From Acidobacteriaceae bacterium (GTDB lineage: Bacteria; Acidobacteriota; Terriglobia; Terriglobales; Acidobacteriaceae), in contig PLBD01000284.1 in the NCBI GenBank assembly GCA_003135315.1, positions 1 to 7,064 of the forward strand: 7,064 nt of DNA, in the 5' to 3' direction. Below are positions 1 through 6,735 of the stretch, piece by piece (position 1 is the first letter of the stretch; the number at the start of each line of letters is the position of its first letter). A program made the position numbers and the translations under genes. Under the pieces are notes generated by a model. The model worked only from the letters and a program-made list of their open reading frames with translations, did no database searches and had not been told where the DNA came from.

Positions 1-1
1 T

Positions 2-1036
2 GCAGAACCGGACATCTCCGCACCTCTGCAAAAGTTGGACCTGAACGACGCAAACATTTCTCCAGCTTCGGTGAAAGGTGGATCGGCGGTCCTCCTCAAG
101 CTCAAGCCAGGCACAAGCATGAAGGACGTCCAGGGCATTGCAGGCCCTTATCTGGAGAGCACGGCCGCGCTGGTGATCGTTCCGGAACCTGCGGACGGAC
201 AGCCGAGGTTTCAGCGATTGTCCCAGGGCATGCCTCGAATCGAAAAGCGAATCGACGACGGGCCTGCGGGCGCGGGCGCAATCTTCGCCACCGCTGATGC
301 CACGCATCAACTCTGGGCACAGACAGACGGCACGCTCATCAAGCTGCACACTGCTGTAACGCCGTGGCAGACTTCGCACACTTGGAACGTGCTCGGCAAG
401 ATTGAGGGTACGACCCAGAAAAATCAAGTCATTCTGCTCAGCGCCCATCTCGATCATCTTGGCGTTAAGAATGGCAAGACCTATCCCGGCGCCGACGACG
501 ACGGCTCTGGAACCGTGGCCGTGATGGAACTGGCGCGAGCGCTGGCGAAAGAGCCTCGGCCGCAGCGGACGATTGTGTTTGCGCTGTGGGGCAGCGAAGA
601 GGCGGGATTGGTGGGGGCGCGATACTTCCTGAAACATCCTCCGTTTGAGCTGAAGAACATTGTGGCTAATCTCGAATTCGAGATGATTGCCCGACCCGAT
701 CCCAAGGTGAAGCCGGATCAGCTTTGGCTGACGGGATGGGAGCGCACGGATCTGGGCCCAGCGCTGGCGGCGCGAGGAGCGCAACTGGTGGGCGATCCAC
801 ATCCGGACCAGAGCTTCTTCATGCGGTCAGATAATTATGCGCTGGCCAAGGACGGCATCGTCTCGCAGACTGTTTCGAGCTACGGGTTGCACAAGGATTA
901 CCACCAACCGACTGACACGCTCGACAAAGTGGACTGGCAACATCTGGACAGCGCGGTGGGATCGATGATCGCGCCAGTGGGCTGGCTGGCGAACAGCGGA
1001 TTCACGCCGACGTGGAATGCCGGCGGAAAGCCGTAG
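2..1036 (+). CDS. M28-family zinc peptidase, 5'-truncated by window edge
   Basis: Metallopeptidase of the M28 (aminopeptidase Y/S-like) family, expected to cleave peptides with a two-zinc centre, usually after export. The frame is open from base 2, so the true start and any signal peptide lie upstream; an internal TTG at 35 is not a convincing start. Numbering from that TTG, the motifs are: SAHLDH (zinc-ligand H138, D140), GADDDGSG (bridging D155), WGSEEAGLVG (catalytic E188, zinc-ligand E189), NLEFEMIAR (E216 where most members have Asp) and DYHQPTDT (zinc-ligand H290). All catalytic positions are therefore filled. The preceding ~110 residues contain short beta-like segments that could be the end of a PA-type inserted domain; this is a guess. 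The gene ends 49 bases before the convergent membrane-protein gene. The family is secure; the substrate is unknown. Confidence 0.93.
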   Translation, partial: AEPDISAPLQKLDLNDANISPASVKGGSAVLLKLKPGTSMKDVQGIAGPYLESTAALVIVPEPADGQPRFQRLSQGMPRIEKRIDDGPAGAGAIFATADATHQLWAQTDGTLIKLHTAVTPWQTSHTWNVLGKIEGTTQKNQVILLSAHLDHLGVKNGKTYPGADDDGSGTVAVMELARALAKEPRPQRTIVFALWGSEEAGLVGARYFLKHPPFELKNIVANLEFEMIARPDPKVKPDQLWLTGWERTDLGPALAARGAQLVGDPHPDQSFFMRSDNYALAKDGIVSQTVSSYGLHKDYHQPTDTLDKVDWQHLDSAVGSMIAPVGWLANSGFTPTWNAGGKP

Positions 1037-1085
1037 GAAGTGCAGCGGACTGGTTCGGGGCCACAAACTCCAGGCACCCAACTAA

Positions 1086-2045
1086 TCACGGCTTCGGGTC
1101 GGGTTTTGGATTCTGATTTGGAACGGGATTGGCAATCGGATTTGGATTGGCGTTCGGAGCAGGATTTGGATTGGGGGCTGGGTTTGGATTTGGATTCGCT
1201 GGATTCGGGGTTTGATTTGGATCAACTGGCGAAATTGACGGAACAGCCTTCTGGCTCTGCACAAATTTTTCGAGATTGGCTATAACCAGATCGAAATTCT
1301 CCTCCCCCGCGATCGTCAGAAAAGCAAATCCCAAACCCATAATCTTGAGGGTGTCGGGCCAGGTTGTCGTGGTGCGGTACTGATTGATGACCGCGCTGAT
1401 CTGCGACTTGTCGTCCTGCGACAGGTTCTGAAATGAAAGCAACGACGCTTCAATGTAATTCGCGGTGCTGGCAAAATCACGGATTCCGAACATCGCGCTG
1501 AAGACCTTCAACTGGCGCTCGGTCGCCCTCCGGCGATCAATTTTGGCATCGATCGTCTTCAGGATTGTGTCCAGCACAATCGCGGGACCGATTGGGTATT
1601 CATTGCCGTCCGCCGACTTGAACGTGAAAAGCTTCGAGCGGAACAGCGTCATGGCACCAAATCCGGCGACCACGGCGCTCAGGAACAAATCGTTTTGCAC
1701 CGCCGGGAAAATACTGGTTGAATACTTGCGAAGTATGGCGAACGCAGCCAGGGAAATAAAACCATTCAGCGCCAGGTAGGAGATTCCGAAGTTTGTGGCC
1801 GTGGCCAGAAGCGGCTCGTCACGATATCGCGAAAGTATCTCCGAAAGTCCGACCAAGGCGCCAAACACAAAAGTCGCGAACGCCCAGAGAAGCAAGGTTT
1901 CCAGAGGCGTGGGAGTACTTCGGCGGCCAATCCACACGCCCAGCCCGACCATCACGAAAATAGCGAATAGAAGCAGCGCCGAAGCGGCCAAGTAATGACC
2001 GGGAGGCGTATCAGCGTTCCTGTGTGGGTCGGCCGGTAACGGCAT
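1086..2045 (-). CDS. Hypothetical multi-pass membrane protein with Pro/Asn-rich C-terminal tail
   Basis: A 319-residue protein I do not recognise. About four hydrophobic segments are visible, near residues 18-39, 50-70, 85-105 and 117-135. The first is followed by GRR and the second by SRYRDE, typical of loop charges. A soluble, mixed-charge region follows (about 140-265, including KTIDAKIDRRRATERQLK). The last ~44 residues are almost entirely Pro and Asn with some Ala (NPNPNPAPNPNPAPNANP). The ATG is supported by an AAGGAA Shine-Dalgarno six bases upstream. The gene diverges from the winged-helix gene, sharing a 204-base gap, and converges on the M28 peptidase gene. The central soluble region might be a sensory or scaffold domain, but no catalytic motif is visible. 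Confidence is for the gene being real; function is unknown. Confidence 0.85.
   Translation of the reverse strand: MPLPADPHRNADTPPGHYLAASALLLFAIFVMVGLGVWIGRRSTPTPLETLLLWAFATFVFGALVGLSEILSRYRDEPLLATATNFGISYLALNGFISLAAFAILRKYSTSIFPAVQNDLFLSAVVAGFGAMTLFRSKLFTFKSADGNEYPIGPAIVLDTILKTIDAKIDRRRATERQLKVFSAMFGIRDFASTANYIEASLLSFQNLSQDDKSQISAVINQYRTTTTWPDTLKIMGLGFAFLTIAGEENFDLVIANLEKFVQSQKAVPSISPVDPNQTPNPANPNPNPAPNPNPAPNANPNPIANPVPNQNPKPDPKP
1089..1220 (-). repeat. Degenerate GGATTT/GGATTG-type repeat encoding the Pro/Asn tail
   Basis: The plus strand shows many closely spaced GGATTT, GGATTG and GGATTC hexamers. On the minus strand these read as AAYCC-rich units encoding alternating Asn-Pro, residues 276-319 of the membrane protein. 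The units are imperfect, with Ala, Val, Lys and Gln substitutions, so this is an old or selected low-complexity tract, not a perfect microsatellite. Such tracts can change length by slippage. Confidence 0.8.
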
Positions 2046-2051
2046 CGGAGT

Positions 2052-2057
2052 TTCCTT
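2052..2057 (-). promoter_or_regulatory. Shine-Dalgarno for the membrane-protein gene
   Basis: The minus strand reads AAGGAA, six bases before the ATG at 2045. It fixes the start of the 319-residue membrane protein, which has no better upstream candidate. Confidence 0.7.
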
Positions 2058-2186
2058 GGCAACCCGTAACGATGCCGGGAGCGGGGCAGCGCCGCGTTAA
2101 GCCAGGTAAGGTGTCTGGCCCTGCGAAGTATAGCGCCGGAGTTGGACGAGGGAAAGGTTTTTCTTGGCACGGATTGCTCGAATCGC

Positions 2187-2217
2187 TTTCGGTGGGAGCG
2201 CATCAGAAAGGTATAAT
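2187..2217 (+). promoter_or_regulatory. Likely promoter of the winged-helix gene (perfect -10 TATAAT)
   Basis: TATAAT at 2212-2217 matches the sigma-70-type -10 consensus exactly and lies 32 bases before the ATG at 2250, giving a short leader of about 25 bases. The best -35 candidate is TTTCGG at 2187-2192, with a long 19-base spacer, and it is weak. The promoter may therefore depend on an activator or on other contacts. The -10 is seen directly; use as a promoter is inferred. Confidence 0.5.
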
Positions 2218-2239
2218 CACTCAGGCAATCAGCACCAGC

Positions 2240-2245
2240 AGGAGA
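2240..2245 (+). promoter_or_regulatory. Shine-Dalgarno for the winged-helix gene
   Basis: AGGAGA ends four bases before the ATG at 2250. It is a strong ribosome-binding site and decides the start of the 121-residue protein. Confidence 0.75.
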
Positions 2246-2249
2246 TCTT

Positions 2250-2615
2250 ATGACGGCTATCAGCAGGTTTCAGGAACAGTTCGGTCTCGGTTGGAAGCAG
2301 GAAACCTCTTCGACTTCGCCACAGAGAAGCGATTACCAACCAGACGATCAACCGAGTACATCCAATTTACCTCCCGGGCTTCAGGATGCCATCCTGGCAT
2401 ACAGCAGCAAGGTCATGAGCGTCATGAAATCAGCTCCTCAAACCGGCGTTCGGGTGTTCGATCTCGCGGAGCAGAGTTCCATCCGAATGGAAACCTTGCT
2501 TCCGGTCATGCACTATCTGACCGAAAAGGGTTTTGCCGAGCGGGTCGCGGTAGACGACAAAGTAGGCAACGACACCTACCGCTTGACTCCCCTGGGCCAG
2601 CAACTATCTTCCTAA
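2250..2615 (+). CDS. Small winged-helix-like (putative DNA-binding) protein
   Basis: A 121-residue protein with two parts. Residues 1-42 are polar and probably disordered (rich in Gln, Ser, Asp and Pro). Residues 43-118 look like a winged helix: a first helix (about 43-60, LQDAILAYSSKVMSVMK), a helix-turn-helix stretch (about 67-94, VRVFDLAEQSSIRMETLLPVMHYLTEKG, here described by its position) and a beta-wing with a D/G turn ending in TYRLTPLGQQL. The TYRLTPLG ending is characteristic of MarR/PadR/ArsR-like wing-to-helix junctions. No ligand- or metal-binding motif is visible. It has its own -10 and a strong Shine-Dalgarno. It could regulate the divergent membrane-protein gene, but this is inference from position only. 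The specific family is not identified. Confidence 0.8.
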   Translation: MTAISRFQEQFGLGWKQETSSTSPQRSDYQPDDQPSTSNLPPGLQDAILAYSSKVMSVMKSAPQTGVRVFDLAEQSSIRMETLLPVMHYLTEKGFAERVAVDDKVGNDTYRLTPLGQQLSS

Positions 2616-2704
2616 GCTCAAGACCAACGAGGTTGGCCCGCGCAGTTCACGACATCTCGCGTCAACGACTAGCCCGATTCTCCTGCAATGCCGCGTCCGC
2701 CAGG

Positions 2705-4642
2705 CTACGCGCGACTTGCTTCCAGTTCTTGCGACAGACCTTCCCACTCACTCATGAGCCCTTCGAGTTCCGCCCGCCGCGCAGCCAGCAGCTCGGTCCA
2801 TCGCGCCGTCTCTTCCGCGCTGACGAAGGACTGCAACTCGCGCTCGCATTCGGCGATGCCGTCTTCCAGGCGTGCGATTCCCTGCTCCAATTGCTGATGG
2901 CGCTCCTGCATCTGCTTCAGCTTGATGGGATTGATGCGCTTCTTCGATTGCGATTGCGACTTCTGGCCGTTGTAACCAGGGACATCTGACAATGTGGGAG
3001 CCCAGGCGGTTTGCTCGGCCTCGCTCTCGCCGGATTCCTGACGCTGCTTACGCCATAGGTAGTCTTCATAGTTGCCGGGAAAGACTTCGACCCGGCCATC
3101 GCCGATTTCAAATACGCGGGTTGCCAGCTTGTCGATGAAATAGCGGTCGTGCGAGACGAACACCACCGTTCCGTTATATTTTTCCAGCGACTCCAGCAAT
3201 ACGTCCTTGGCGCGCATATCGAGGTGGTTGGTAGGCTCGTCCAGCAGCAGGAAGTTCGAGGGATGCAGCAACATTCGCGCCAGCGCATAGCGGTTGCGCT
3301 CGCCGCCGGAGAGCACTCCGATCGGCTTGAAGACATCGTCCTCAGAGAACAGAAAGCATCCCAGCACGCCGCGCAGTTCGGTGATTGACTTCTGCGGGGC
3401 CACGTCAGACAGGTCATCGAGCAGGCGCCGCGAAGAATCTAGTTCCTTGTACTGGTCCTGCGCGAAGTAGTCGGGCTCGACGTTGTGGCCGAGTTTCAAA
3501 CTGCCTTCGGTCAGCGGCTCGATGCCGGTCAGCATCTTGATCAGCGTTGACTTCCCTGCCCCGTTCACTCCCACCAACGCGATGCGATCGCCGCGCTGGA
3601 TGGTGAAGTTGACATCGCGGAACACTTCCTTCGGGCCGTAGCTCTTGGCGACATCGGTCGATTCGACAACTGTCCGTCCGCTGGGATTGGGCTGCGGGAA
3701 AGTGAAGTGGATGGTCTTCTCATCCGGCGGAATTTCGATGCGCTCGATCTTCTCCAGCTCCTTGATGCGGCTTTGCACCTGCTTGGCCTTCGTTGCCTGG
3801 GCGCGAAAGCGATTGATAAACGCCTCAAGTTGCTCGATGCGGTCGCGCTGGTTCTTGTAAGCCGAGACCAGCGAATCGCGGCGCTCCTGTTTCTCCTGCA
3901 GATACTTCTCGTAGTTGCCGCTGTAAAACTGCACGCGCTTGTTCCAGATTTCGGCGGTGCGATTCACCGTGACATCCAGAAAATAGCGGTCGTGCGAGAT
4001 CAGGACGTAGGCAAACGGATATTGGAGCAGGTACTGCTCAAGCCAGTTGCGGGTTTCCAGATCGAGGTGGTTTGTGGGCTCGTCGAGCAGCAGAAGGTTG
4101 GGCTTAGAAAGCAGCAACTTGCCCAAGGCAATGCGCATCTGCCAGCCACCGGAGAATTCTTCGGTGTAGCGCGTCCAGTCTTCTTTGCGAAAGCCCAGGC
4201 CGTCGAGCACGGTGCCGACTTGCGAATCGAGCGCATAGCCGTCCTTCACGCGAAATTCGGTCAAGATGCGCTGATAGCGATCGGCCACTTGCGCGTATTC
4301 GTTCGAGGTGTGATCCAGTTCGGCGATTTTGTGCGTGAGGTCTTCCATCTCCTGCTCCAGCGCGCGCAGGTTGGAGAACACCGACATGCATTCGTCGAAG
4401 ACGGTGCGTCCGGAGAGTTGCAGGCCGTCCTGCGGGAGGTAGCCGAAGGTGGTGTTCTTGGCGGAGACGATGCTGCCGTAGTCCAGCGATTCGATGCCGC
4501 AGAGCACTTTCAGTAGTGTGGATTTGCCGGTGCCGTTGGCGCCCACGAGGCCGACGCGGGCGTCCGAGGTGATGAGCCAATCAAGGTTGTCGAACAGAAG
4601 CTTGGGGCCGAAGCGTTTGCCGGCGGCGGAGAGCTGGATCAT
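2705..4642 (-). CDS. ABC-F family ATPase (tandem ABC domains, ribosome-associated type)
   Basis: A 645-residue protein with two ABC ATPase domains and no membrane segments, the layout of ABC-F proteins (Uup/YheS/YdiF/EttA group), which bind the ribosomal E site and modulate translation. First domain: Walker A GANGTGKS (34-41), Q-loop Q71, signature FSGGW (163-167), Walker B LLLLDE with catalytic E188, H217. Second domain: Walker A GVNGAGKS (358-365), Q395, signature LSGGE (444-448), Walker B LLLDE with E469, H498. Both sites look competent. The helical linker (about 245-325, with QATKAKQVQSRIKELEKIE) is the tRNA-interacting PtIM region. A low-complexity QSQSKK stretch near 560-570 precedes a C-terminal coiled coil (about 573-645), as in Uup, YdiF and YheS. 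The length matches the YdiF/YheS class. No clear Shine-Dalgarno precedes the ATG. Resistance-type activity cannot be read from sequence. Confidence 0.95.
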   Translation of the reverse strand: MIQLSAAGKRFGPKLLFDNLDWLITSDARVGLVGANGTGKSTLLKVLCGIESLDYGSIVSAKNTTFGYLPQDGLQLSGRTVFDECMSVFSNLRALEQEMEDLTHKIAELDHTSNEYAQVADRYQRILTEFRVKDGYALDSQVGTVLDGLGFRKEDWTRYTEEFSGGWQMRIALGKLLLSKPNLLLLDEPTNHLDLETRNWLEQYLLQYPFAYVLISHDRYFLDVTVNRTAEIWNKRVQFYSGNYEKYLQEKQERRDSLVSAYKNQRDRIEQLEAFINRFRAQATKAKQVQSRIKELEKIERIEIPPDEKTIHFTFPQPNPSGRTVVESTDVAKSYGPKEVFRDVNFTIQRGDRIALVGVNGAGKSTLIKMLTGIEPLTEGSLKLGHNVEPDYFAQDQYKELDSSRRLLDDLSDVAPQKSITELRGVLGCFLFSEDDVFKPIGVLSGGERNRYALARMLLHPSNFLLLDEPTNHLDMRAKDVLLESLEKYNGTVVFVSHDRYFIDKLATRVFEIGDGRVEVFPGNYEDYLWRKQRQESGESEAEQTAWAPTLSDVPGYNGQKSQSQSKKRINPIKLKQMQERHQQLEQGIARLEDGIAECERELQSFVSAEETARWTELLAARRAELEGLMSEWEGLSQELEASRA

Positions 4643-4724
4643 GATGCAGCGTTAAGAGTCATTGGTGGTTTTGCATCAGGGCACGTCTTCGGCCTCTGAA
4701 GAATTCCTTGCTGCGGGGGCCAAA

Positions 4725-4752
4725 GCTAGTTGCTAATTGCTAGTTGCTAATT
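4725..4752. repeat. Tandem 14-mer (four GCTARTT heptamers)
   Basis: GCTAGTTGCTAATT occurs twice back to back (4725-4738 and 4739-4752) without a mismatch. Each copy is itself two heptamers, GCTAGTT and GCTAATT, so the tract is four GCTARTT units. It lies in the 119-base gap, ten bases past the DUF2203 stop codon and 82 bases upstream of the ABC-F start. No function is evident. Confidence 0.9.
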
Positions 4753-4761
4753 ACTGCTTTT

Positions 4762-5196
4762 TCAATTGCTCTTTTTCTGGCTGCGCAGGATGCGGTCGTC
4801 GATGGGCTTGCGGCCGGCGAAGCCTTCCTGCGTGCCGTGCCAGTGGGTAATCTGCTTTTCGCCCAGCTTCCAGCAGAGCAGGATAACCTCGTCGCCGACG
4901 ATGCAAGGAAAATCCAGCAGGCCGATGTCGAGGTCTTTCACCTGAACGCCGGTCGCGTCGATCTCGGCCACGGCGTCTTTGGCGCGCTGCAGCGCCTTCT
5001 CGCGCTCGGCCTTGCGCCGCGCCACGGAGACAATGTCGACCAGCGTGCCGCCGTTCACGAAGATGCGGTTGGCCAGCGCCTGCTGCTCGGCATCAACTTC
5101 CTCAATCAGCGACTTGGCCTGGATGGCGGAGCGCAGCAACGACTCCAGCACGGGCAACAGGGTCTCAGCTTCGGCAACGGTAAAGGTACGCGACAT
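4762..5196 (-). CDS. DUF2203 family protein
   Basis: A 144-residue protein of the DUF2203 family, whose function is unknown. Features are the N-terminal SRTFTVAEAETLLPVLESLL, a charged helical middle (about 20-80, likely coiled coil, with ARRKAEREKALQRAKDAVAEID), then GVQVKDLDIGLLDFPC and the C-terminal HWHGTQEGFAGRKPI. The HWH plus the Gly-Phe-Ala-Gly-Arg segment is the family hallmark and could bind metal or ligand; that is unproven. I chose ATG at 5196 because family members begin at the (K/R)xFTxxEA motif. The frame continues upstream to a GTG at 5331 that overlaps the nadA stop as GTGA, giving 189 residues with an Arg-rich extension that does not look like family sequence. Only a weak GGAAA precedes ATG 5196. 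The gene lies downstream of nadA on the same strand. Confidence 0.88.
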   Translation of the reverse strand: MSRTFTVAEAETLLPVLESLLRSAIQAKSLIEEVDAEQQALANRIFVNGGTLVDIVSVARRKAEREKALQRAKDAVAEIDATGVQVKDLDIGLLDFPCIVGDEVILLCWKLGEKQITHWHGTQEGFAGRKPIDDRILRSQKKSN

Positions 5197-5327
5197 ATCG
5201 ATGGTTTCCAGCTCGGCCAGGGTTTGCGCCGTGTGGCGCGCCATAACGCGACGGCGGTGCACGCGCAGGTCAGACCAATAGCGTGGGACCCGCCGCAAAA
5301 ATTTCTCCCGAGGACGCTTGCGAATAA

Positions 5328-6446
5328 TCACTGGATCTCTAACATCCTATCAAGTGCGACGCGCGCCCACCTCTTGACATTGTCTTTCACTGTTATCTGA
5401 TTGACGACATTGCCGTCCACCAGGTTCTCCAGGGCCCAGCAGAGATGCTGCGGCGAAATGCGAAACATGGTGGTACACAGGCAGCCCGAGTTATCCAGGG
5501 TGATGACCCGCTTGTCAGGATTTTCCTTGGCCAGGCGATTGACCAGATGAATTTCCGTGCCGATGGCAAACGACGATCCCGCGGGCGATTGCTGCACTAC
5601 TTTGATGATGCGGTCGGTCGAACCGATTCCGTCCGCCTTCTGGCAGACCTCCCAGCGGCATTCGGGATGGACGATGACCTGCATGCCCGGATAGTTGGCG
5701 CGAATCTTATCCACATGTTCCGGCAGAAAACGCTGGTGCACCGAACAATGCCCCTTCCACAGGATGACTTTCGCTTTGCGCAGGCGCTCGGCGGTCAGGC
5801 CGCCCTGGAGCAGGTACGGATCCCACACGACCATATCTTCCAGCGGGATGCCGCGTGCGAATCCGGTGTTGCGACCCAGGTGCTGATCGGGAAGGAAGAA
5901 GATTTTCTCGTTGCTGCTGAAGGCCCAGTCAAACGCGCCCTTGGCATTCGATGAAGTGCAGACCATCCCGCCGCGCTCGCCGCAAAATGCCTTGATCGCG
6001 GCGGTCGAGTTCATGTACGTGATGGGGGTGATTCCGTTGCCCGCATCATCGGTCAGGCCGAGACGCACGAACTGCTCCCAGGCGTCTTCCACCTGCGAGA
6101 TCTCAGCCATGTCGGCCATGGAACAGCCGGCGTTGAGATCGGGAAGCAGAACGGCTTGCCCAGGGCGGGCCATGATGTCGGCGCTTTCCGCCATGAAGTG
6201 AACGCCACAGAAAACGATGTAGCTGGCCTTGGTCTGCGCGGCCAGTTGCGAAAGACGGTACGAATCGCCGCGGTAATCGGCGAAGCGTATAACTTCGTCG
6301 CGTTGATAGTGGTGCCCGAGGACGACACACTCGCTGCCCAGTGCTTCCTTGGCGACGGCAATGCTATGGTCCATCGAGCCGTCGGGCTGTACGAGGTAAT
6401 TTTCGAGCGAGCAGGATGCCGCTTCTGTAACCGGTGCTGTAGCCAT
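5328..6446 (-). CDS. nadA: Quinolinate synthase NadA
   Basis: A 372-residue cytosolic [4Fe-4S] enzyme that condenses iminoaspartate with dihydroxyacetone phosphate to quinolinate in de novo NAD synthesis. Visible motifs, numbered from ATG 6446: LGHHYQRDEV (43-52), FADYRGDSYRLSQLA (55-69), FCGVHFMAESAD (79-90), PDLNAGCSMADM (102-113), YMNSTAAIKA (144-153), VCTSSNA (cluster Cys163), FLPDQHLGRNT (184-194), HPECRWEVC (cluster Cys262) and SGCLCTTM (third ligand Cys322 or Cys324). All three cluster cysteines are present, so the enzyme should be active. An upstream in-frame ATG at 6536 would add 30 Pro/Gly/Arg-rich residues unlike the family, so I prefer 6446. The Shine-Dalgarno is poor (AAAGAG abutting the ATG, GCAGAG slightly further up). 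nadB and nadC are not in the window. A 14-base direct repeat lies 49-124 bases upstream. Confidence 0.96.
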   Translation of the reverse strand: MATAPVTEAASCSLENYLVQPDGSMDHSIAVAKEALGSECVVLGHHYQRDEVIRFADYRGDSYRLSQLAAQTKASYIVFCGVHFMAESADIMARPGQAVLLPDLNAGCSMADMAEISQVEDAWEQFVRLGLTDDAGNGITPITYMNSTAAIKAFCGERGGMVCTSSNAKGAFDWAFSSNEKIFFLPDQHLGRNTGFARGIPLEDMVVWDPYLLQGGLTAERLRKAKVILWKGHCSVHQRFLPEHVDKIRANYPGMQVIVHPECRWEVCQKADGIGSTDRIIKVVQQSPAGSSFAIGTEIHLVNRLAKENPDKRVITLDNSGCLCTTMFRISPQHLCWALENLVDGNVVNQITVKDNVKRWARVALDRMLEIQ

Positions 6447-6494
6447 CTCTTTGTCTCTGCCTTCAGTCCCGGCGGCGTGAGGACACGGCCCGGA

Positions 6495-6570
6495 ACGGGG
6501 ATGTTGAAAGCTGACTCGCGGCTCCAGTAGATCCACTGCGCTTGCGCGCCCGACCTACGGGGATGTTGAA
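6495..6570. repeat. Pair of 14-base direct repeats upstream of nadA
   Basis: ACGGGGATGTTGAA occurs exactly at 6495-6508 and again at 6557-6570, with start points 62 bases apart. Both copies continue into GCTG, the first with one extra A. On the nadA strand they read TTCAACATCCCCGT and lie about 49-62 and 111-124 bases upstream of the nadA ATG. This is the distance expected for a regulator-binding site or an untranslated-leader element, but no known NAD-regulator site (NrtR, NiaR, NadR, NadQ) is claimed. Confidence 0.75.
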
Positions 6571-6735
6571 GCTGCCAGTTGACGCTTCTTTACAACTCAC
6601 TTCATTCGATGATCCAGCCGCCGGGTTCGTTACAAAATCGAAAACCGCGCCATCCTCGACGCGGTCCAAATGTAGCGGTCGGCGCGACAGGCATCGAACA
6701 CGGATATTGTTACGCTTTGCGAAAAATTAGGCAAG

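Noticed and set aside
1040..1285. Plus-strand frame rich in Asp-Leu-Asp repeats
   Set aside because: It is the antisense reading of the Pro/Asn tail of the membrane protein; the repeat pattern follows from the hexamer repeats, not from a separate gene.
2624..2636. CCAAC/GTTGG hairpin after the winged-helix gene as a terminator
   Set aside because: The stem is only five pairs and no T-run follows on either strand, so it is too weak to call.
2024..2989. Long plus-strand open frame of 321 codons
   Set aside because: It overlaps the well-supported winged-helix gene in another frame and then runs antisense to the ABC-F gene. Its translation is low-complexity Arg/Ser/Leu with no family character.
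3707..4516. 269-codon plus-strand frame antisense to the ABC-F gene
   Set aside because: It mirrors the codon pattern of the ABC-F gene on the other strand; long antisense frames are expected in GC-rich genes, and no Shine-Dalgarno or domain is visible.
4686..4702. TCTTC/GAAGA hairpin upstream of the ABC-F gene as a regulatory leader
   Set aside because: Five pairs with a seven-base loop, no adjacent terminator or leader peptide; chance is sufficient.
4744..5400. 218-codon plus-strand frame antisense to the DUF2203 gene
   Set aside because: The minus strand carries the recognisable DUF2203 protein; the plus translation is Leu/Gln/Gly-rich with no motif.
5445..5954. 169-codon plus-strand frame antisense to nadA
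   Set aside because: NadA motifs on the minus strand fully explain this segment.
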